Assembly (NCBI GenBank): GCA_020053735.1
Contig: JAGVMP010000011.1
Coordinates: 372,001-436,000 of the forward strand
From: Pseudomonadota bacterium
GTDB taxonomy: Bacteria; Pseudomonadota; Gammaproteobacteria; Burkholderiales; Methylophilaceae
Reading direction: 5' to 3'
Length of the DNA: 64,000 nucleotides
In this document: positions 1 to 10,200 of the stretch, piece by piece
Position numbering within the stretch: the stretch's first letter is position 1
How the letters are laid out: each line of letters starts with the position of its first letter
Program-made: the position numbers and the translations under genes
Notes under the pieces: model-generated
The model's database searches: none
What the model was told of the DNA's origin: nothing
The model's input: only the letters and a program-made list of their open reading frames with translations

Positions 1-1069
1 CAATCAAAATACCTAAGTAATTTGGTTCGCCTTCTTCTTCAGCTTCACCACCTTCCCCTTCGGCAATTTTCAGCAAGGTGCTATCTACCCCTTGGCTGCT
101 GACAAGCAATTTAATGAAATCTGCACTGCGCGCTACATTAGCAATTTCAAGTTCGTCCAGTTCGCCAGTGAATCCCTCACCAATCTTGACATCAGTTTCA
201 GCATCAACGCCTGGCGCTTCACCTGTGCCTACTTGTACACCATCTACAAAAATGCTCGCTCTGCCACCCTCTAAAGTAAAGGACACATGCTGCCAAGTGG
301 CAGCCTTAATATCGCCGCCAGCGATATTGCTGGTACCCACGGTCAAGCTTAATTTTTGATCATCAATCCTTAAACTCACTGATTCATTTTGGCTATATAA
401 AACTGCAGTTTGAGGTAGGCTTGCAGGCTTAATCCAAGCTGACCATGTGTAGCCTGTACCTGCTGTATGCTTAAGTGCTGGATTGACAGGGATAACGAAA
501 GGTTTGCCAGCAAATACTGCAGCTTCACCCAACAATCCGGCTTTTTGTGAGGTTATTTCTCCGCCCGCTTCTAACTCTGTGGCCGAGCTATCTTGAAACA
601 AAGATTTCTCTGAGAAATGAAAAACTGCCACTGTGTTAGCATTTACAACTGCCTGTGAATTACTTGTAGATGGTACATTCTCGTTACCTGAATATATCCA
701 AAAATGCGCTTCCTTGTCAGCTGCATCTATTTTTGGCAGCTGCACCCATATCACGGCAAGCTCATTAACTGCATCAAACTTTTCCACATAAAATTTGAGT
801 TCAGTTTTATCGTCTTGTGCAATAAATCGTAGGTCCGAACCATCGACATTGACGCTAGTAAAATCAAAGTTGCCAGAGTGCAAACGTACTACTACGGATG
901 GTTGCAAAACTGGCTGTGCAATACCCGTGGCATTAACACTAATTTTTTGGCGATTTGGCCAATCAGCATTCCACTCAGCATGTGAATGTGATGAGATTAG
1001 GCACAATAGACTTGTAACCCAGAGCAAAAAATTACTTTTAAGGCTGGCTTGAAATTGAGTATTTGACAT
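1..1069 (-). CDS. Secreted DUF2341 + LamG-like protein, probably the N-terminal part of an ExbB-type fusion (truncated by window edge)
   Basis: The frame is open from the ATG at 1069 to the window edge, giving 356 codons without a stop, so the C-terminus is missing. Residues 1-31 form a signal peptide ending SHSHA. Residues about 32-140 resemble DUF2341 (WNADWPNRQKIS near the start, later VRLHSGNFDF and HFWIYSGN). Residues about 150-330 resemble a LamG/concanavalin-like lectin domain (YTWSAWIKPA, ATWQHVSFTLEGG, FVDGVQVGTG, GELDELEIAN). An acidic linker rich in E and G follows. From family knowledge, DUF2341 proteins often continue into a MotA/TolQ/ExbB proton-channel domain, and this linker fits that, but the membrane part is not visible. 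It lies downstream of tpsA behind a terminator, so it may have its own promoter. No strong ribosome binding site is seen. Confidence 0.75.
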   Translation of the reverse strand, partial: MSNTQFQASLKSNFLLWVTSLLCLISSHSHAEWNADWPNRQKISVNATGIAQPVLQPSVVVRLHSGNFDFTSVNVDGSDLRFIAQDDKTELKFYVEKFDAVNELAVIWVQLPKIDAADKEAHFWIYSGNENVPSTSNSQAVVNANTVAVFHFSEKSLFQDSSATELEAGGEITSQKAGLLGEAAVFAGKPFVIPVNPALKHTAGTGYTWSAWIKPASLPQTAVLYSQNESVSLRIDDQKLSLTVGTSNIAGGDIKAATWQHVSFTLEGGRASIFVDGVQVGTGEAPGVDAETDVKIGEGFTGELDELEIANVARSADFIKLLVSSQGVDSTLLKIAEGEGGEAEEEGEPNYLGILI

Positions 1070-1151
1070 CGAAAAAACTTATTAAAATTGATCATGTGAT
1101 TTTAATAAAACTATATTTCAGCGAGGTTAAATCTAAATGACAAGTAAAATA

Positions 1152-1183
1152 AAACGCCTAGTCCTATCTCGGCCTAGGCGTTT
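1152..1183 (-). terminator. Rho-independent terminator after tpsA
   Basis: A 10-bp inverted repeat, AAACGCCTAG / CTAGGCGTTT, with a short loop lies just after the tpsA stop on the minus strand and is followed by a T-rich tract (TTTTATTTTAC). Confidence 0.8.
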
Positions 1184-1206
1184 AAAAACACGGCTTTCAT
1201 GGCTAG

Positions 1207-4200
1207 TTATTCACCAATACTAATTACCTCTACATTAATAATAGATGGCAATACTGGTTTAATAAACGGCTGTTGATTAACAGATTGCGCCACACTTTGT
1301 GCAACCGCAGCTGTGGCAGAATTTACCGCATCAGGTGATAAGCCTGCACTCACGCCTGCCAAGTTGGCACTTGCCGCTACAGGTACGCCAGATGATGCGC
1401 CTTGTACTTGAATGTTTGCAGCATTAAGTACTACTGGCGCCACAATCAATAAATCTCCTGCCTCAATCCCTGCCTCACCCGCGTCTACCACGGGTGCTAT
1501 CAAGTAAACATCACCTTTTTTGGGTTCTAGCTCGGGGTTATTTGGGCCATCTGGGTCGTAACTTTGTGCACGAATACCACTGCCAGTTGCTGTACCGCGC
1601 ACCTCAACAATTGTGTTACCGAAGGCATCAGTTTGCACAAGTCGTTGTGGTGTAGAGGTGGCCGATTTTGCACCCTTACCCGCATCAATGGTGCCGGCGT
1701 TAGACCACATGACAATATCGCTGCCAAATTGAGTAATCACTTTGGATTGATTCACCTCAATATTTTTATCAGCAATCACACGAATAGGCCCGCCTTTTTC
1801 AGTAATCACGCCAATATCTTGGCCATCGATGCTACCACTGGTGACGCCTGGCGCACCAATAATTACCTCACCACCTGGCGCTAAAATATCAATGCTACCA
1901 CCACTGTTAGTACTAATTTTACTGTTAAACAGCAAAACATCACCCAGATTTTTAGTTGGGAATAGTGTTGCTAGGGCAGAATCGCCACGGTTATGATTGC
2001 CAGCTTTTGCGAAACCTAGTGCCGATGCAACTAACTCTGTACTGATATGGCGATTGGCAAATATAGTTTTGTTTTCTAAACTAGAGGCGTTAAAAGCAGC
2101 TAATGCCGAAGCCTCGGTATATGGCGCATCACTTGGCTTTTGTGTACTACGCATATACGCCGTTAATGCAACTGTGGTTGCCAGTTTATAGGCTGCTAAA
2201 TCTGCAGTTTTGTTTTGCAACTCTGCAGGTCCAGCACCAGTGGGTAGAATATATTGGTCAATATAGCCTTGCACATTGGCGCCCTTGCCTAGACCAGCCT
2301 GCATGGTAATAGATGCGCCATTATTAGATAATGCCGCATTTTTCGTATTGCCGATAGCACTAATAGTCGAGGGTAATGGTGAGACTAAATCGACATTACC
2401 TGAAGCTTGAACTAACAGTTCGCCTGATCCGCTAATGTTGACGGTTTGCGTTTTTACATCATTACCTGCTTTGATTAAACTAATATCGCTAGTATTGTTA
2501 TGCTGCACATTTAATTGCAAACCAACAATATCGTCCCCCGCCACAAACCTTGCAAATTTTGGCAAGGTAATATCAACCTTATTAGCAAAAATTGCGCCCG
2601 TATTAGCCACTACTAATACGGGGTCAATTGCGTTTTTATGCAGCAATTGTGGCGCATGATTTTCAAGTGCTTCATCAAATAACCCTATATTTTTTTGATT
2701 AAGCGGGCTTTTAATGCTGCCTACGTTTATCAAATCTGCATCTGACATTAAAATACCAAATGTTTGTACGTCATTAGCCGCTAATAATTTTAATTCACCT
2801 GTTGCTGAAGGTAGTAGCACTATTGGTTTTTTTTCGGTCTCGCTGCCAAATGTTACATCGCCATTAAATGCCACGGCATTTACTTTACTGGGGTAATAAC
2901 GCAAGCTTTGGTTAGCATCTATATTGGTAGGCTTAAAATCAGCAATTCTTGTACTCACATTATCAATTGGTGTTTGGCCAAATGTAACATTTTCTTGCAA
3001 ACTAGAAACTGTCACTTTAGCTGTATCAGAATACGAGTTATAAAAGCTGCTGATACCTGTATCGCCACTCGTATTGTCATTGGTTTTTGATTGTGCCAAC
3101 AAGGTTGGGTTTACCACTGTTTCAATATAGGCGCTTTTATTTGCGTTCACTTTAAAGGTGCCGTCTTGTAAAGCTAACACTGTGCCAAATGTACTTTCAG
3201 TTTTATCAATACTACCACCAGCATCTAGTTCGCCATCGCCTTTAGATACAAAATAAACCCCATTAGTAATGTCACCTGCGGCTTTTACTAATACATCGCC
3301 ACCGCCATCAATGGCTTGATTTCCCGCGCTACCGCTCACAGTGCCATTAGTATCAAACCGCCCTGTTGTGGCAGCTGATACCGAAAAATTACTAATATTT
3401 TTACCAGCGTTGACAGTCACATTACCGCCACCTAGTGTTGCAGTGCTTTGTTGAAATTTATCTGGGCGCACCCACCATGTAGTGTCTCTTTTATCGCTAC
3501 CACCACCTTGACGGAACAGCCAATTATTAATCAATTGGCGTGTTGCAGTAGTGGATTCACCACCTACAATATTGCCTTTAGTATTAATATTAATGTCGCC
3601 ACCATCGGTTAAATATAAAGGATTATTAGAAGTGGGGCTTTCAAAAGCTGCCAGCGGTCCAGCGTTGCGGCCTGCGGTATAAATTACTGAGCCAGTGCCG
3701 CCCATTTTTAAATCGCCCGCTGCGGCAATATTAATATCGCCTGTACCAGTACGTATTCCTTTGTTGTTGGCTACTACCACATCTCCGATTGGCGTTATAC
3801 CCGCTAAGGTCTGGTTGGTAGTTAATTGGTTGGCCGTACTAAAATCTGCACCAGCAACTAAGTTAAGCGCCCAAGAAGCGATGCCTTGTAAACCTGTTGC
3901 ATCTTTTGCAGCAGTACCTGCTGTTCCTGGTATCAACACTTCTCCATTTTCATCAAAAACATCTGGTGTAGCAGGCACTTCTGGTGTTGCAGGCGAGCTA
4001 GCCTCAACTAAACTATTATTACTAAATCCATCACTTAATGTACCTTTAACATTAATATCTTTAGCTGCGCGCAAACTTAATACGCCCGCAACCAAATTAC
4101 CATTAGCGTTAAAGCCGTTTTGTAAAGCAGTAGCATCGGTTACGCCTGCACCTGTTTTGGCGTCGAACCTCCAATCATGCAGCGATAAGCCAGCTACTGG

Positions 4201-7200
4201 AATCGATAAGCTACCGTTTTTGTTCACCACATCAACTTCTGGGCTAATTGTAAACAGTGGGCTATTTGCAATACTTAAGCGATTTAATCCGCGTGTTGTA
4301 TCGGCATGAACACTTTGCATAAATGTTTCTGCTTCTTTATAAAAGCCAGTGACAGCGGTTTTAGATAAATCAGTCGCATTTAAACTGTAATCAGTGCCAG
4401 TTTTTTCATACACTTTTTCGCCCACTAAATTGACCTTATCTTTTACCCCCGTAAATGTCGTGCCTATTTGCGCAATTTCTATATCTTTGTTATCTAAGGT
4501 GCGTGGTGCGGTAATGGTTACATCCCCACCTGCACCATTTGCACCACCACTTACATCAATTTGTGAGCCTGATTTAAAGTTTAACAAATCGGGTGTGTTG
4601 TCTAAGCTCGTAGTTGTAGCGCTTATTTTTACTTGTCCGCCCTCTTCGTCTAACTTAGTGCTATTAGCTTTTAGGTTAGCTGTAGCTTCAAGCGTAACGC
4701 CATTACCTGCATACAAACTAATCTGGCTGTTTTTTGGCGCAGTGGCAATCACATCACCTGTCACAGTTATTTTTCCGGTGTCTGCGCTGACTTCAATATC
4801 GCGTGCTGATAGCGCATTTACACCTACCCCTGCGATTGCTACATCACCATTACGCACACGGTAATTGCGGTTTTCGCTAAAACCGGTTGCTTGCTTATCG
4901 GTTGTAGTTAGGTCAGCCAAGTTATTAACATCTACTTGTAGCTCGCCGCCTTTACCTGTGCCTGTTGCAGAACCTTTTAATTGTCCTACAATATTTGCTG
5001 TGCCAGATGTTGCCAACAGTTTTACCACACCTGCATTGGCGTTGCCTTCGCCAGTGACATCTACCACGGCGCCAGCTTTCACATTTACATTACCAGCGGT
5101 AGAGTTTAGGGTGACATTGCCTGCATTAGATTGAATTGCTGCAATATCAAAATTAACTTTGTTAGATTTGGCGCTAATGTTTGCGCCATTTTCAATATTT
5201 AAATCACCTGTTTTAGAAGTTAACGCTAGCTGGCCAGAAGCTAAATCGATATTGCTAGCCACGGTTAAATTATCCGCCTCAATACCCAACTTAGCACCAA
5301 AGCCAACTTTTCCTACTGGTTTTGCAGCGACTAATTTGGCCATTTCTAAATTGCTGGCGTTAATTTTGTAGTCTGCAGCAGTGTCCCCCGAAATAATGCC
5401 TGTACTTAACTTAGCATTAGCTACATTAAATTTTGTTTCTCCAGTATTTGCTACCCGCAGCTCATCTGCATTCACATCTAGCTTGGTGTAACCTGCGACT
5501 TCAGTTTTACCTGCATCTGTATTGGTGTTGCTGGCAAGCTTACCTTCTAACTTGACGCTGTTGGCATTGATGGCTAAGGCACGTCCAGATGCATTTGTTG
5601 GCGCAAGCAATGTCGCGCCTGATGTATTTTTAAGCGTTAAGTTGTTTGCAGCAATTGTTACCGCCTGCACACTTGCAGCAACACTAGCTGCGGTTTCGCC
5701 TGAGGCTAAGTTACCGACAATACCCGCAGCATCAATTGTTAAATCTAGTTTATTATTGCCAAAATCAATCGCGCCAAACGTATCCACATTGCTATAACTG
5801 TTTAAGGCTAAAGCTTTTAATTGACCAAGAGCGGCTAAGCTCGCAGCGTTTACGTTCAGACCAACTGTACCAACAGGCGCATTACCAATTAAAATACGGT
5901 TTGCGCCAAGCGTGGCGCTACCACCATCTTGCAGCTTAACGTCACCATTTAAAGAGGCTGAATTTGTAGCATCCAGTACCACTGAATTGCCTGCCGCAAG
6001 CGTACTGCCCAACTCAATATCTAGCGCACCTTGTGTAGCATTTGATCCATTCACTCGACTGTAACTAATATCATTAGCAGAAGACAACGCCAGTAAAGCA
6101 CCTTGCCCATTAGTCGCTATTGTAGTTTTTGTGGGCGTTTTAGAAGCCAATCCCGTGTCAATTGCTGCACCTGTTTTTACGGTCACTTGATCTGTGGCAG
6201 CAGCTATAAAAGTTGGAGTTGTAACTACGTCTGCACTATTATTTTCAATAACGACTGTTTTAGCTTTTGTGCTGATTTGATTAACACCATTTGCATCTAA
6301 TTTACTAGTACCACCCAGCAATACACTTTCTGCTTTTAGGTTATTAATGCTATTCGCAGTTAGTTGTAGGCTAGTGGTATCACTTGCATCTTGATTACTC
6401 ACCACGCGAATATTGTCTGATGCAATATCCACCTGCAAACCACTGCCATTTTTACCTTTTTCTGCAATCACAACAGCATCCAATTTTAGGTTTGCTGCTT
6501 CTAAACTAAGCTTACCTGCATCTACTGGCAGACTCACTTTTTTGCCATCAGCGTTAAAAGGATTGCTAAAATAATCAGTTAAATTGCTTAGTAAGTATTG
6601 CGAAGGTGCTTTTGATATGGTGCCTGCTGCAGGACGAAAAATTGCGCCATCGGTGACTTTAAATGTACTCCAATTGGCATCACGCGCACCTGTGCCAGCA
6701 TCAGCAAAATAACCAGTCGTTAAATTAGCACCATCTAATTGTGGTGCAGTTAAGCCTGGTAATAAGTTGGTGGTTTGTTTAGCTTGCACCATAAAGGCGC
6801 CAGGCACTAATGCGTAGCGCGCTGGCAGCAAGGTATAAGTGCCAGTGGCCAAGCCAGGCACACCCGTTAAAAATACCGATTGACCAACACCAACTGCTTG
6901 CAAAGTATTATTGTAGGCAATATCTACTGGCGCAAAATCAGCACCTATATTTGGTATTACTGCATAGGTATTGGCTTGATTTAATACATCATTTGTGCCA
7001 CCAAGGCCAGAAATAAACTCGTAGGAAAACAATGACCCTGTTGATGATAGATCAAGCACCGCATCTTTTTGTAAGTCTACATTTTTAGAAATAATATCTA
7101 TCCGTTTTTCAACTAAATTTGTATCTAACGGATTTAAATCTTTACCACCTTTTTGTGTTTGTAAAAACGGAATGGTTAAATTATTGGCGGAAATTGAAGT

Positions 7201-10200
7201 TTTACTGGCTGCTGTTAAGGTGACGGATTCTTTGCCTTCCAGTTTAATCGTTCCAAAAGGTGCAGTTAAATTACCATTTTGTACGATGTCATCGGCTTTA
7301 AATACTAAGCCACCATTGGCAGACAATACGGGTTTTGCGGCGGCACCATTACTATTGATGCTAATTTTGCTGCCATCGCCAACCGCCTCAAATCTGAGTT
7401 CATCTGGCCTAGAGATATTTAAAGCAGCGGTATTAGGGAATATTTGTCTTGCAGTTAAATCAATGTCACCACTTGCTGTCAGGTTGCCTTGGCCGTGAAT
7501 ATCTAAGGCGTTATTAAGGGCTGTTTTATTTACTCCCGCAATGACTGTTGCGCCATCAATATAAGTTTGGTTGGATTGCGTGGTTAATTGACCTGTGCCG
7601 CCGTTTAATAAAGTAGTATCTGCAGTGACTACTGGGCTTTTAAACGTAATATGGTTTGCGGTCAATCGCGCAACACCATTATCTTTCACTTTAATAACGG
7701 GTGTTTCTAACTTTAAATTACCTGCTAACTTTAAATCTAAACCATTTGCCAATTCAATTGTGCTAGCTGGTGTGACATTATTACGAAAAGATTTAACGCT
7801 TAGATTAGCAAAGCCGCCATCAGTTATTTGCTGCGCAGATATTTGTGCTTTAAGTAATGCAGTGTCTGTTTCAGAAGGTACATCGCCCTCAGCAATGGTC
7901 GGCTTAATGGCGCTGCCTGCAGTTAAGCTAGTTGTTTCTAATTGTTTTTGCTGGGTAATAACAAAGCTACCGCTACCGTTGGGGTAAGCGTTGGTTAAAT
8001 TAAATTCTTGTGGTGCAAGACTTAAATTTAATGTGCCATCACGTCCAGTGCCAGTTGCCGCGCCTTTTAAATCGCCATCTATTAGCAAACTGCCTATGCC
8101 TGTTAGGTTAATAGTACCTGCATCACCATGTAATGTAGTTCGCTCAAATCCTGCTGCCGTTATCACATCATTGGTAATTGCCGCACCAGACACATCTAAC
8201 AGTGCGCCTTGTTTAATGATTACTGCACCTTTTTGCACTGTCTCTGGGGGTGATTGATTGATATTAATGGTGCCTGCATTAAATACTTGAGTTTTAAGTA
8301 AATTGGCTTGTGAACCTGGCAATATTAATGTGCTACCCACTGCGCTTAAGCTAGATTTTTCGCCAATAAAAACAGTTTGGGTTGGGTCTTCCGCCGCAGT
8401 AGCATCACCATCATTTAGCCGTATATTAATTGTGCCACTGGGTGTTGCAATATCACCCAACACATTGACTTGCTTGCCTGCTGCCAAGCTTACGCTACCT
8501 CCTTTATCAGTACGAATCGTCGTGTTTTCAGCTAATGTTAAAACGCCGCCCAGCCTATCGGGAGTAATATTTGCCGTAAAGCCAAGCGATACTGGCTTGC
8601 GTGTGGTTTCGGGCTGCACAGCGGCGCTGGCAACGCTTGCTAATGTAGGTGAGCCTGCTTGGTTTGCAAAGCCTGCGTTAAGCTGCCAAGTTTTGGCAGT
8701 AGCATAAACTTCTTGCGCGGGGCTTGTGTTATCGCCAATATTTACATTTAAGCCTGATAAGTTAATATTTGAAAATCCACCTGCACTAAAAAAGTTATTG
8801 CTAATATCTATATCGGTTGCGCTACTGTTTGGGTTGCCTAAAATATTTAAATCTTGGCCAAAATAATTAATCGCCAGTGCGCCACCTTTATCAAAACCGT
8901 ACGATTGCAGTGTAACGCTATCATCTAATTTACTATCACTTATAAAATCAATACTACCTGCTACGCCTTGTTTAATGAGGCCTGCACTGTTGACATGTGC
9001 CCCGGCCGATGTGTCAATCAACACATTTTTACCCAGCACTAGGTTACCCGCGCTAAAACGGCCGCCGTTGATGGCAGGCGCAGCCGAATATTGCCCTGCA
9101 ATGCCAGGCCTATCATTGGTAAAAGTGCCTGCTGTAGCTACTGTTACACCATCTGCAATAGTCGTAACGCCTACTGGTGCAATGCCAGTAGGTTTGTTTG
9201 TGACATTACTATTGGGAGCAATAATGTTGGCATTTATTTGTGTATTGCCGCTTAAAAGTAGTTCGCTGCTGTAATTTGTTTTTGAGAAATCATCAAAAAA
9301 CTCTTTACCCGCTTTAATGTTTAATTCCGCGTTTAGTGTTAGCTTTTCTGCACCTTGAAAATTGATACGATTAAAACCATTCCTTAAAAAATCATTACTT
9401 ATAACTGATTTAAAATCATCGTCTAGCTTCTGGTTAAAATTAAAGTTATCAGTTAGACTTTTCGCAAAATTTGCCACTTCCAAGTTTGCGGCGCTTACTA
9501 TAAATTTTCCGCCTGCAGGTAGATTATTGTTGATTAGCTGTTGCAATCCAGGTTTTGTGTTAGCCAGCACTTCGCCTTCTAACACCACATTTTTAGAACG
9601 GTTATCACCTTGCACTGTAGAAAAAGTACCTGCATCCCCGCCTTCAGAATAACTATCTACCTGTGTGCCAACAATCAGTGTTTTAAGCGCCTTTTTGCTA
9701 GTATCTTTGGTGATACTGCCCCAGCCTCTAGTGTCACTTCCGCTTAACGCCCATACGCGACCTGTACCTGTTTTAGCGTCAATATCAGTATATATATCTA
9801 CAGTTTGATCGTAAGGTACGCCTACTTTTGCCTCTGAAATAGGCACTAACTTACCATTCAATAACAGATTGGTTTCTTTAATAGCGCCCGCTGCATAAGT
9901 AGTAGAGCCTCCAGATACATCTAACACAGCGCCTTTACGCACAATCACATCTTGCGGCGCTGCTAATGTAATACTGCCCGCATCTGTCAGTGCCTCTGCT
10001 AGCGTTACCGTTTTAAGTTTTTCAAAGGGCTTGGTGTCTATTAGCTCAGTGCCTTTTCTTAAATCGATATACACCTGTGCTTTATTTAAGCCACTATCAC
10101 GCAAAATTGGGTTGTCTTTATTTTGGTCTGAAAACAATTCAGGCTCAATTTGGTTGCGCGACATGGGCGCCGCTGCATCCACACCAGATACATCAATTTT

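Noticed and set aside
1207-2200. Contact-dependent inhibition toxin at the TpsA C-terminus
   Set aside because: No VENN/ELYN-type pretoxin motif, no change in composition, and no small immunity gene downstream.
3695-4309. Long plus-strand open frame (204 codons) and many others opposite tpsA
   Set aside because: They are antisense shadows of a repetitive GC-skewed gene; no ribosome binding sites or recognisable domains, composition fully explained by the tpsA frame.
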